Of a stretch of DNA of 64,000 nt, positions 10,640 to 20,695 are shown piece by piece; positions within the stretch are counted from its first letter, which is position 1, and each line of letters begins with the position of its first letter. Under the pieces are notes generated by a model. That model did not search any database. It was not told where the DNA came from and saw nothing but the letters and a program-made list of their open reading frames with translations. The position numbers and the translations under genes are program-made. This DNA comes from Prostheceraeus crozeri. Lineage: Eukaryota > Platyhelminthes > Polycladida > Euryleptidae. The stretch lies in contig CAJQUW010004739.1 in NCBI GenBank assembly GCA_907163375.1, forward strand, positions 183,501-247,500. Direction: 5' to 3'.

Positions 10640-12174
10640 CGGCTTTAATATGCTTTCTAAAACAATTCCTGAAAATACTACTTCATAAAAATTCCCTCAG
10701 CATCAAGATTTTACCTTTGAATATGTCATCTCAGCTGCGCGAGATATTGTGCATGTAAAAGAAATATGTCACTAAAATCGAAATGCATGCAGCAAGACTT
10801 CACGCGACAATTTAAAATAATTTGTCTCAACACATCTGTTAAGAAAATGTGAAAAAATATTTCTTAGCACTTAGTTCTCTCACCGGTTGCAGTTTTCATT
10901 AGCCACAAATCTGCTGTACTTCGAAAATGATTGAATCGAATTCTGTAAATTCGATACACTGTACTGTAGTACATGTGCTTCGTCAAGCGAACAATCTAAA
11001 GTGCATTTTATCTAAATTTTCAGAATAGTTTACCGATGGAATTCTTGCAATGTAGTCGCAAAGACATTAAAATAGATTTCTCATTGTCGGTAGACAGATA
11101 ATAAGAAGAATATTACTCATATCTGACAGTTGCAGGATGTGACATTGATGATCATTTGGTAAAGCTCAACGAACATTCATGTGAACTACATCGCGAGACA
11201 TAAAATCTAAGTTGTGTGTAGGACGCTGAAATCAAAATGATTATGGTAAAATTCAAAAGATGCTTAAGGTAGATTTCTCTCAAGCAATTTACCTGGAAAC
11301 AATTCAAAAGAGACTCCACCACATGATAAAATTTCATGAGATAATCTTAATATGACAATGCACTTCCTGATTTTGAAGAAAATTGAAAACAGCTAAATTG
11401 CTTGTTTCGTGTCACATACATTTACTGCCATATTTCTTTCCATTATTGTTCCAGAATTTGGCATGCTGATTGTGAAAAGTAAAGAATGGGGATTTATTGC
11501 ACCGAACGATGACAGATTTTTCTATTACGTTTAAAGAGGGATTTATCAGAATGGCAAACACAAGATTGTCCTTTACATCTTCATTTAATGTATTTGTATG
11601 ACATCAGCTGATATAAATGAAGTTCCATATTTCTGCATGCATTAATCACAAGGCCTGTATTCAGAGCATAAAAGTAATCTTGCAACCTGAAATTATGCAG
11701 ATGAGATATACATGTACTATAAGATAAAAATGCGACATGTCCGATATATCCAAGTCAGAAGGTACATGTAAATATCTGAAGCAAAATATTGTATTGCAGG
11801 TATACTGGCATAGGTTTAAATAGTTTGTATCAAACTAAATATTTCGTATAAACGGAAGGATGGTTGCATCGTAACTCAAGTCTTCGGACATCTACATGTA
11901 AATAACGCAGAACGCTGCTTTTTACATGGTGAATCAAACATCAATCATGGCAAGCGTTTTTAGCATGTTTATGCTAGTTTTGCTAAGTAGGTTGTAGTTA
12001 CTAAAGTAAAACATAGCTGATAATAGCCTTTATTTTTACTTACCATCACAGTACTTGGCTTTCCTAAAACTTCTTATTAAAATTATGTCGAGTCAAGGCA
12101 TATTCGCTCATTTAAAGTAAAAAAAAATTGCGTTCAGACCTAAAAGTTGGGTGAGTAATGTGCATGTTGTGACA
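10640..12174. other. Intergenic, nothing firm except a possible short exon
   Basis: AT-rich DNA without recognised repeats or motif-bearing frames. The only item of note is the candidate exon at 11453-11534. Confidence 0.45.
11453..11534 (+). CDS. Weak candidate terminal exon
   Basis: A pyrimidine-rich acceptor (ATTTCTTTCCATTATTGTTCCAG) precedes a frame that reads FGMLIVKSKEWGFIAP, then NDDRFFYYV, then a stop. It is only 25 full codons. No upstream exon was found to match it, so this is a suggestion based on the acceptor and protein-like composition. Confidence 0.22.
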
Positions 12175-13010
12175 AAGAGGTGATCATAAAAAAAGAAGCA
12201 CTTAAATTATCTCGAAATTCAATTGATTCTCATGCCTTCCAATCATATCGCACAGCAACGTACCATATATAATATACCAACGTACCAAACTCGAGAGTTT
12301 GCTTTCTCAGGCTTCAAATGAGCTATGATAGACTCACATCCGCTATTGTGTTTGCTGGACAGTGGTCAAAATATACAAATCGCTCAATTTGTAAGTCGCA
12401 AGTTTTCAATGAGATAACATGCGTGTATAATAATGAATCAGGTACGACCCAAGCGTGAATTTCCTGAGCTTTCTTTTAATATATTGCTGATAGAAATCGG
12501 TGTGCTATGAAAAGAATAATGATAACGGAACGTTATCACAAAATCGTGAGAATATCACATTCTCACTTTTTTATGAAAATGCTAGTGTTTAGTATTTTCA
12601 GAATTCTTGAAAAAGTGAGAATGTGATACTTTCAGTAATAAGAGTCACGACAGGTTTACAATAGATATCATTATTTCTTTCCTGGGCCTCCGATTTCGAT
12701 GAGCAATATATCAACAGGAAGCTCAGAAAATGCTCATTCGATTCGTGCCAGATTCATTATCACACTTACATTTATTCTCCTTGAAAACATGCGATTTGCA
12801 AATTGAGCGATCTTTAAATTTTGAGCACTGTCCAGCGAACACAATAACGAATATAAAGCTATCATAACTCACGAGAAAGCTGAGAATACAAGCTCTCGAA
12901 TGACGTATAACTCATTGATGTGCGACATGATTGGAATGCATGAAAATCCGTTGAATTTCGGCATGATTTAAGTGGTCCGGTTTTTATGATCACCTCTGAA
13001 GTTGTTCAAC
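12175..13010. mobile_element. Foldback/MITE-like element with about 330-bp arms
   Basis: The arm near 12175-12505 is matched by the reverse complement of about 12683-13008. Both begin near GAGGTGATCATAAAAA and run through blocks such as TCCAATCATATCGCACA/TCCAATCATGTCGCACA and ATCGCTCAATTTG. Identity looks roughly 75-80 percent by eye, so the element is old. The centre (12540-12650) has its own smaller inverted repeat of CACATTCTCACTTTTT type. There is no coding sequence. It is a non-autonomous hairpin element of unknown superfamily. Confidence 0.75.
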
Positions 13011-14445
13011 AATAGGAACAATTAACCATTCATCGAAAGCGTTTGATGTATGATATTGATTTTGTTTTTTTTATTTCTGTGCAGCTACATGTCGAGCATT
13101 TTTTCATAGCTGATTAGAACAAAAGAAACAAAGTCTTCTCACAAGAAGTTCATGATGGAACTTTGTGAAAAAGAACGTTTGACTGCAAAAGTAATTAATT
13201 TCTCGTATATGATCAGTGTGAAGAACAACTTGTCTCACTCTGTGGTGACTGAATACACAAACGGATACAAATGATGTTTTTACAGCTTAATTTCATCCAT
13301 ACGAAACAATGGTGGAAGCATCAACAACAGAGAAAAATAATCACAAAAGCAAGAAAACAAGAATTTGTACACTTCACTTTGCATAATTCACACGAATTTT
13401 CTACAACATTCTTCTTAAAATAATATTCAGTTTTTAATGCAATTCCAGTGAGGACAGCTACCTTTAATGAAATTATCAATTGTGTCGCCCCGCATACGAC
13501 CTCCACCAAGAATAGGATCGGCCCTGTTGAATTTCAATTGAAGTTATTGTTTTATAAAGATGATTTTATACTCAGGAAATGAGAACAAGTGCAGTCGCCG
13601 AGACACAAGCCGTCGCAATTTTGTGCTAGGCTATGCATACAACTTATTAATCATTTATATTTTTTGCGAAGAATCATAACAGAAGAATCATAACTAAAAT
13701 AAGTAAAACTGAAACGAAAACAGGAAAAATAGAAAAGCTGAAACAGGAAAACGAAAAGATGTCTCGCACTATTAGATATCTGAATATCAGGAGCCTGCTC
13801 CGTCATATATTTTGATTCAAGATAAGACTTTTGTTTCACACGGTTAGAATTTTTCATTTCGCCATGAAAGGTTTGAGAATTTCCAAAAAAGCCAAGTGCA
13901 GAGAAGAACTGATGATATTGAAGTGGTTTTCCCAAAACGTAATTATTCCACGTGAAACTCAAAATGTGGCAATAGTCGCAATTTTGTTGTTATTACATAG
14001 TTGTTGGATGATATTGCTATTTTGCCGAAATTTCATGAGGTGGACTAAAATGGGCCAATAATCAATACCCGCTTTTACACTTACTAGTCACCTCAGTGCC
14101 CTTCCGGACGAAGTACTCAAGCCACTGGTTGTTGATTTATATAGTTACTACAAAGATGCGCTTCACTTCATAGAAACGCAGCCAAAATAATATTCAGAAA
14201 ATTGCTGCTTCGCAACTTGTGATGTACATTGTAAATCCCTCAATACCAATCACATACGAAGGATGCATACCAAAATATTTTTTTGTTATATTTCTGTATT
14301 CTCTTATTTGTATGCTTTTCGTATGTTATTTCAAATGTGGTATGCTTTACATACTAATACCATACCAGCACAATGTTAAAAGAAATGTGTGTAACCATAC
14401 CAACAATGTGTGTAACAACAGAAAAGAAACGAGGTTTCATACAAA
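13011..14445. other. Intergenic, no gene recognised
   Basis: AT-rich DNA. The open frames at 13651-13962 (minus), 13831-14061 (plus) and 14219-14455 (plus) carry no motif I recognise. The first two overlap on opposite strands. Confidence 0.45.
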
Positions 14446-15528
14446 TCAGTTATAGTTTGGGTTAATGTGATAACCATGCTTTTCAAAACAGTACTGAAAT
14501 CTCATAGGGCCTGACTCACAAGTAGCTTGAAGCATCTCAATGGAAATGCCATTCATAGTCGCCGGCATCCGTTGTTTGAGTTTCTCCAAAGAAAGCGAAG
14601 AAGGAATGTACACATTGGCTTTCCAGTAGCCCCACAGCCAAAAGTCACACGGATTTAATTGAAGGCTTCGTGGGGGCCACTCCGTGGAAAATCCCTTGGA
14701 GGTTATTCGCTAGGGCTCGAGAGTCAGTGTGTGAAGTGGCGTTGGATATGTGAGCTGGTGCCCTATCCTGTTGCATCCATGTCTTCTTCAACATTCTTTT
14801 ATGAGTCAAATGAGATTTCACATGATCGGTGATCACTTGTTGGTATCGCGCGGCGCAACCGTAACTGTTTTGCCCACATCATCTCCAAAGAAGTAAGGAG
14901 GAAGCAAGACGTTGTGGGTAAATCTAGCCCAAACAGTTAATTTCACAGAATGAAGTGGCTGTTCTTGAATCTCATATGGATTGCTGGTTGACCATGTTCG
15001 TGTGTTCCACAAGTCAACCGCACCGGAGAGATGAAAATGAGCTTCATCAGTCCATAAGATGTTATGATGAAATTGGTCGTTTTCAGAGAACTGCCGTAAC
15101 ATTGATGAGCAAAAGTTCAATCTCTTTGTACAGTCCAAAGAAGTCAACTGCTGCACAAAATGAATTCGGTATGGATACATCCGTAGATGGCATTTCAAAA
15201 ATCTTTCGAGTACTTGTTTGACTAATGCCAACGTCTTTGCTGACTTGACAATGCTTGCACTTCCAGACGAGGTAGCCACAAGTTCGGCAACATGTTCGAT
15301 GTGTTCGTCACTCATACGAGGTCTCTCTGATTTTGGCAAATCGGCGACACTGCCTGTTGGCTGAAACGTCTCGAGTAATGCACTCACTGTGGGTATCGAT
15401 GGGGCCTCGGACTTTGTTTTTAAGTCTTTAATCGTCGAGAATCGTCTTAAAGTGGCAGCAATGCTTCGCCCAATTTCATAGTGCAACTCAACGATCAGAA
15501 TTCGGTCATGCAGCTCGCTAAGAGTCAT
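14446..15528 (-). pseudogene. Mariner-family transposase relic (DD34D type)
   Basis: Read on the minus strand from ATG at 15528, this is a full-length mariner-like transposase. It has an N-terminal HTH region (about codons 1-110, including SVADLPKSERPRMSDEH) and the first catalytic Asp in ILWTDEAHFHLSG. The second Asp in WMQQDRAPAHIS follows after a frame change near 14836. The third block, PPRSLQLNPCDFWLWGYWK, lies in another frame near 14640-14700. Its usual Asp (PDL) is replaced by Gln (LQL). The frame ends at TGA 14446-14448 after CFEKHGYHINPNYN. Two frameshifts plus loss of the third catalytic residue make it dead. Terminal repeats were not identified. Confidence 0.85.
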
Positions 15529-15842
15529 TTGACTTGCACGCTGGGGAAAATAGACTCACTCGAGCTTGCTGCAACGTTAGGTGGATTTTTATGGAAAAGG
15601 CATGGTGACTTCGATTTTTGCTGTGTGTGGACATTGTGTCGACGCATTAAAGGCCCTACGAAAAAGTGAATGATAAAGGAAATGGGCGGCAAGCGATATC
15701 TGTCAACATTAGCTGATAAGGCATTCTTCCACAATGGCTACTGCAAATTAAGTGAATATTTTTAGAAAACGTAACGCATGTAAGAATAAAAGAACTTTAT
15801 CTTAACATTGGATCAAAGGAGTTTATCAGATCTTGGACCCGG

Positions 15843-16600
15843 TACTTGGATGGCTGCTGGCTGATATGGAAACAGGAATACGGTGACTTGAATATATTTA
15901 AACAGCTACCAAATAATCTCCACCCTTCAATGAAATTCATTTTACAACAGAATTACCAGGAATTGAACTTTTCAGATGTTTTGGTGTATAGAATTATTCA
16001 TAAGCAAACAATAGAAACGGATATTTATATTAAGCCTACTGATAGTTTTAATTACATTCCGTTTGCATCTTATCACCCAGGGCACATTATGAGAAACATG
16101 CCATTTGTTCTAGCATATAGAATTGAAAGATACACTGTATGTCCGGAAATCAAAATAAAGTTACACGTTATCGCGAGTTAAAAGAAAAATTGATTATCTT
16201 AAAGTTTCTGTCAAAGCTTGTTGTTAATGAGATTGCTAGACCAGAACAAGGAGTAAAATGAGCCCCTGGGGCGAAGAGTAATGTTATCCCGTTTGCACAT
16301 ACTTTCAATCCCAATAATCCTAAAATCTACCTTGAAATTATTTTTCCTTTAGCGAACACTTTGAAGTCATTGGATAAATTTAAAAACTGTAAATTCCAAA
16401 GCTCTTTGAGACTAACGAAATCTCTTTTATCAATCTTATGTAGGAGTAAGAGAATGATCATAAAAGGTGTCACAAAATGCGGCCAACCAAAATGTGGGTG
16501 TTGCTTTTATGTGAAAGTAGGGATCACAACTTCTTTTAATGCTTACGGGATGGTAAATAACTTTTCTATCAAACATAATATATAGCAGTTGTGATACTAC
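15843..16600 (+). pseudogene. PLE RT C-terminal part and connector
   Basis: The first open stretch (to 16181) covers the end of the palm and the thumb: YLDGCWLIW, NNLHPSMKF, LNFSDVLVYRI and TDIYIKPTDSFNYIPF, with HPGHIMRNMPFVLAYRI following. The second (16361-16585) carries the Cys-rich block GVTKCGQPKCGCCFYVK and NNFSIKHNI that precede the nuclease in PLEs. The catalytic second Asp of YLDD reads Gly, so the RT would be inactive. Confidence 0.8.
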
Positions 16601-16645
16601 CAATTTCATTTACAAACTCGCTTGTATAAGGTCTGTGATCGCTTA

Positions 16646-17641
16646 TACGAGGGCAAGTCAAAAATTATTTGCACTTTTGTTCCAATTTACATTTATTTTA
16701 CAATTACAACAGAAATAACATCATCATTTTTCAATATAGTCACCATTTCGTTCACAACTCTTGTTCCACCGACGCACAAGCTGCTTAATGCCCTCAGAGA
16801 AGAAGGATTTCGGTGAAGCTAGCCACTCCCTGCACCGCCCTTCACCCACTCATCTCTCTCGAACCGACCCCCTTCATTCTGTCTTCTTCTTCCGACCTCG
16901 TGGAAATTGGAAATCGAAGGTCCGAGAGGTGGGGCTGTAAGAGGATGTTCCAAAAACGGAAAACTGTAGAGTTTCTTTTTTCCCCACTCCGAAAGCCGAC
17001 GAGCATTATCGTGCAGTTGCATGACACTGACGCCCACACCCAATCCTCTGGCGCATTAACGAAATTTTCGAATGTCTGGTGTGACGCTGGACGCACACAT
17101 TTCACAGTATCCGCACTGTGATCCTCCGACCTCGCTCTCGGTAATTGTCATTGGCCTCGAGAGTCCCAAAATAAATACAGCATAAGCTTTCTTTCTCCAT
17201 GGCCGTCTCTTGAATTTCTTTCAAAATGATGTTTGGATCTCTCCATGATTCATTGATTGACCGTTTTGATTCACTCGCGCCGAATTGTGGACCCACGTTT
17301 CGTCACCGAGGTGATGTTTATTCTTTTCGGAAATCTTCGCCTTCGTTAGCGTTTCAGTTGCCGTTTGACTGATAGTCAGCGAGTCTTTGTATCTTTCATG
17401 CAGCTTCTGGCAGGTAGGCACCACTACAACATCACTTTTTGGATCCAAGTTCTGAATGAAGAATATTTGACAATCCATGGCTTACTCCTCCTTTACTTCA
17501 CCAATTCACGGCCATCTCTTCTTGTGAGTAACCATTCTCTTCCTCAATAACTATCTCAAACTCCGAACACTGTCGATGTTCGTCCGACTTTGTCCTCCTT
17601 TACGGTGCGATACACTTTCCGTGCCAGCCGTAAAGTGTGAT
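16646..17641 (-). mobile_element. Mariner element nested in the second PLE
   Basis: Minus-strand mariner coding sequence runs from the HTH-proximal region (RTNIDSVRS, about 17560) through the first catalytic block GDETWVHNSARV (about 17295) and LHDNAR (about 17005-17020). It then passes a degenerate third block and ends FFSEGIKQLVRRWNKSCERNGDYIEK with a stop near 16730. At the left end TATACGAGGGCAAGTCAAAA resembles a mariner TIR next to a TA. No matching right TIR is visible. At about 1.0 kb it is shorter than the usual 1.3 kb, and it has several frame changes. The flanking PLE codons rejoin in frame across it. Confidence 0.82.
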
Positions 17642-17848
17642 TATATAGGTGAATTAGGTGACACTCTTCGTCATAGAGTTACTGTCCACAGGCATCCAAT
17701 TCGTGGTCAAAGATATTCGTTCATCCCTCGCAGCAACCATATTAGAAAATGTGCTGGTGAAATGTATCTGAGTTTTTCTATAACTCTCTTTTATAAAGAA
17801 AAAGCTTTTATAAAGAAAGTCCATCATACTCTAAACGTTACAAGATGA
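17642..17848 (+). pseudogene. PLE GIY-YIG domain, 3' part after the nested mariner
   Basis: The frame reads YIGELGDTLRHRVTVHR, then a region with NHIRKCAGEMYLSFSITLFYK and FIKKVHHTLNVTR. This matches the PLE nuclease layout, in which YIGETGD-type residues are followed by a basic helix and a C-terminal KF-P-LN end. It continues directly from the codons that end at the mariner insertion near 16645. Confidence 0.8.
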
Positions 17849-18328
17849 TTATTTTGAGATTTCATTTACAGAAATCCATTGCCTTGAAAAGTCAAACGCA
17901 GATGAAAGCGTTCAAAGTTAGACTCTTCTAACTTTCGCGTATATTGAAGAGAATGTCGGGCAAAGAGGGCGGCTGGTTCCTACACTGATATAAAATATCA
18001 TTCGACTGCTGTTTTGAGATACCCTATATTATTAGATATAAATTAAATTGGTAAAGCATACATTTCATCTATTACTTATTCAATTAAAGCTGGACTTGAA
18101 ATTAACGAAAGGTGCAAATAGTAGATTCGTGTGCATCTCAAACTTTCACGCTTCACAAAGTGACGTGTCAGCACTGATGAAATCAAATTCGAAGCGTTTT
18201 CAAACAAATCAAACTGAAGACACACAAATAAATGACAGATGAAGTTTATAGATTAGTCGATATAGTCTTGCAAGCGCTGTTGGGATATCACGAATTCGCA
18301 CTCATTTCTTCAAAGCGATTGATCGAAA
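17849..18328 (+). other. Upstream region of the secreted-protein gene
   Basis: AT-rich flank between the PLE tail and the start codon at 18329. No clean TATA box at a convincing distance. No splice acceptor is needed to reach the ATG, so promoter and 5' UTR probably lie here. Confidence 0.4.
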
Positions 18329-19030
18329 ATGTTCAAGTTACAGGTTCCATCATTCTTTCTCATCTGTATTTTCTCGATCAGTTACTCTTCGATTGTTGAA
18401 AATCGATTTCGTGTGATTGGTCGAGCGTCTTGTACACAGTCTTCATTAATTCCCGATGTGTCGTCTAATTTGAAGTGTTCTCTATACTGTGCAGAGGACA
18501 ATGCGTGTATCGGCTTTGTATTTAACAAAGATAAAAATCGCTGTTATCCAATGTCTGTCGAAAAACTGGCCATCGGATCAAGCTGTTTCTTTTACAGGAA
18601 AATTCTTTCTTCGCCAAAACCAACAAAGTTGCCTCCAATTTCATGTCCGATATCTAAAGCTGATCAGTGTGTATTTTGCTCTAAAGTCAACCAAGTGCAG
18701 TTCAGCTTTATGGATAGAATTACTCCTATTATAATGGTTGTTTATTTGGAAGATTATATAAAGTTCAACAAGGTGAATAAATTCTGCAAAGACAATGTGA
18801 AAAATTTGGTTGATTTTCCAGTCATCACTGACATTAAGCTAAAAGAAAAATTTCAAAGTTGCTTAAGAAAACTGCCGACGTCAGTAATACCATTTCCTGT
18901 ATTTGTTCATTTGCAACAGATGTCTCTGAAAGTGAGCTTGAAGATAGTATCAATGAATGGTTCCTACGTTGTGTCTTTCGCAAAGGTCAGAGGCAAAGAT
19001 CTTGTTGTTCCAATTTGTGCGTCATATTGA
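18329..19030 (+). CDS. Secreted Cys-rich protein with PAN/Apple-like segment
   Basis: This 233-residue frame starts at ATG 18329 with a typical signal peptide (MFKLQVPSFFLICIFSISYS). The mature part begins VENRFRVIGRASC. Cysteines at about 35, 50, 54, 60, 72 and 86 follow the PAN/Apple spacing, with CSLYCAEDNACIGFVF as the core; such domains bind proteins or glycans outside the cell. The C-terminal half (Cys about 106, 114, 117, 153, 178, 230) is unrecognised. There is no transmembrane anchor after the signal, so the protein should be secreted. The start is supported by the signal peptide. It may be a single-exon gene; no AATAAA was spotted soon after the stop. Confidence 0.72.
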   Translation: MFKLQVPSFFLICIFSISYSSIVENRFRVIGRASCTQSSLIPDVSSNLKCSLYCAEDNACIGFVFNKDKNRCYPMSVEKLAIGSSCFFYRKILSSPKPTKLPPISCPISKADQCVFCSKVNQVQFSFMDRITPIIMVVYLEDYIKFNKVNKFCKDNVKNLVDFPVITDIKLKEKFQSCLRKLPTSVIPFPVFVHLQQMSLKVSLKIVSMNGSYVVSFAKVRGKDLVVPICASY

Positions 19031-19787
19031 ATGACTGACTGAACGTAATTCTACATTGGCTTCTCTTAACATGCTCAAACTTTGACACTTTTCTTGATGC
19101 TTTTTACTCTTCCTTCATCTGCTTAGAGCTGTGATGGGCCATGTACAATGTACATGCATATGAAAATCAGACTTGAAGGACCCGCTTCCCCATCTGGTTC
19201 ACAACCGAGCTCATCACTTCATTTATTATGACTACAAACAATGAAATTTGGTAAAATATAGAGGTATCGATCGACAAGCGTATTTACCTCAACTGTATGG
19301 ACTCGGTTGTCTCAAGACACGCCTCTCGCTGGAGGCGTGCCATTAATTTAGATATTCCAAGAGATGCTGTATGCATCTTAGTCACTTACGCTAATTATTT
19401 TTTCCTCTTTTCCGTAGTCATTATAATTTTTGTCATCATTTTGAATGTAAATATATTCACTGAATTATCTCAATTTATCTCTAATGTATTTGTCGATTGT
19501 GCATACACGTCTTTAAGTATGTACTGATTCCTATTTCACACATAAAAGGATGTCCACCACTTCCTTCACTGATGACTTGATCATGAATGCACGAGACAAC
19601 ATGTTGCACCCTATTCAGGGTTCCACATGCGTTGAGACGCCTGACGATTTGTTTGGATAGAGCACCTCTTCAATTTTATTCGGAAAATTGCTATTGAATG
19701 GAGCATTGTCCATAAACAGTTAAAAGCATCATTTGCGATCCCACACTGTATATATTAGTATTACATATAATTTAGTCTGATCATGAA
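19031..19787. other. Intergenic between the secreted-protein gene and a hAT relic
   Basis: No motif-bearing frame. An open frame at 19297-19527 has a hydrophobic stretch but no other sign of coding. Confidence 0.45.
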
Positions 19788-20695
19788 CAGTCGCGTAGCC
19801 AGGATTTCATTTCCGGGGGGGACAATAAATGTGGCTTAATTAATTAATTAATAACATAATTAATTAATGTGGCTTAAGCCTATACTTAATAATTTCGTAA
19901 ATCAGAAGAAGCCCTAATATTCATTCATATCTGATTTGATTATGATTTGATTTTGTCTTTAATTGATCATCCATAATACACGATTAACATAAAATCATAC
20001 AGTATGTACAAGTTTATGTATAATATTTTCAGATGTAGCCTTTAGATCTTTTTGTAAACATTATGCCTTCAAGTATGCTCATGTACAGCTACAATACGTA
20101 TTTTGCATACCTTGGTAAAAAGTTAAAAAATTGCAAAAGCTAAATAAAATGTACATGATATGATATCGGAAAATATACCTAGTTGTTGTAAAGTCTTTCT
20201 TTATTTGAGCCGCAAACGAGTGTCATGATGCATTGCATAGCGTTGATTTATGTCATCATAATTGAGTTTGCAATCTTTATGAATGGCCATGAGAGCCAGT
20301 CCATTCCGTCGATCAGACAGCATCACAGAACGCAAATGAGTCTTTAATAGTCTCAGTTGACTGAATGAATGATCACTCTGCTGTTGCAGTACCTACAGGC
20401 ATGGTCATGAAAATCTTGAACAAACGAAATAAGTTTGGACAGTACAGCTAGTATCAGGGCCTGACTGACTATCATACTCACAGAAATGAACATCTCTCGC
20501 GATCGTTGCGCAACAGGGGACATGTGAAAATTAACCAAGCGCGCTACTGTAGGATTTCAGATTCTCACATTAATAGATTAATAATTCGACATAGGATGAT
20601 GCCAATATGCCTCCGTATAAAACACAAAGATTTCCCCCTCAGATTTCATTTCGGTGGGGATATGTCTCCCTTGTCCCCCCTTGACTACGCCACTG
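19788..20695 (-). mobile_element. hAT element with 8-bp target duplication
   Basis: The ends are CAGTCGCGTAGCCA on the left and TGACTACGCCACTG on the right, which pair as inverted repeats (CAGTSGCGTAGYCA). The flanks are ATCATGAA (19780-19787) and ATCCTGAA (20696-20703), a 7/8 match to a hAT-type 8-bp duplication. Next to the ends are G- and C-runs. Inside, on the minus strand, is a hAT C-terminal domain remnant. At 908 bp it is an internally deleted copy. Confidence 0.88.
20201..20402 (-). pseudogene. hAT transposase C-terminal (hATC) remnant
   Basis: The minus-strand reading gives MPVGTATAE and then, after a +/-1 frame change, SFSQLRLLKTHLRSVMLSD, RRNGLALMAIHKD and an end RLRLK-stop at 20201. 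This is the dimerisation (hATC) motif of the TTF-type/ZMYM-like hAT transposases, where the consensus reads TATAERSFS-LRRLK. Only the tail of the protein remains, so this copy cannot mobilise itself. Confidence 0.82.

Larger units (their letters stand above)
15820..17848 (+). mobile_element. Second Penelope-like element, 5'-truncated and interrupted
   Basis: Plus-strand PLE sequence starts near the RT catalytic motif (YLDG where YLDD is expected, about 15843). It continues through NNLHPSMKF, a thumb segment with ETDIYIKPTDSFNYIPF, and a Cys-rich connector (TKCGQPKCGCCFYVK, about 16470-16515). It ends in a GIY-YIG domain (DYIGELGDTLRHRVTVHR, 17638-17690, to about 17848). The block from about 16646 to 17641 is a minus-strand mariner inserted inside the GIY-YIG region. 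The PLE fragment is degenerate with frame changes. It belongs to a different subfamily from the PLE at 204-2633, since the motifs differ. Confidence 0.85.

Noticed and set aside
13651-14455. Frames of 76-103 codons on both strands
   Set aside because: Composition follows the local AT-rich DNA; no family recognised and they conflict with one another.
16622-17550. Apparent plus-strand frames across the nested mariner
   Set aside because: They are antisense to clear mariner coding sequence and have no support of their own.
19297-19527. 76-codon frame with a hydrophobic stretch
   Set aside because: A single hydrophobic run from T-rich DNA without conserved features; it is not adjacent to a splice site.
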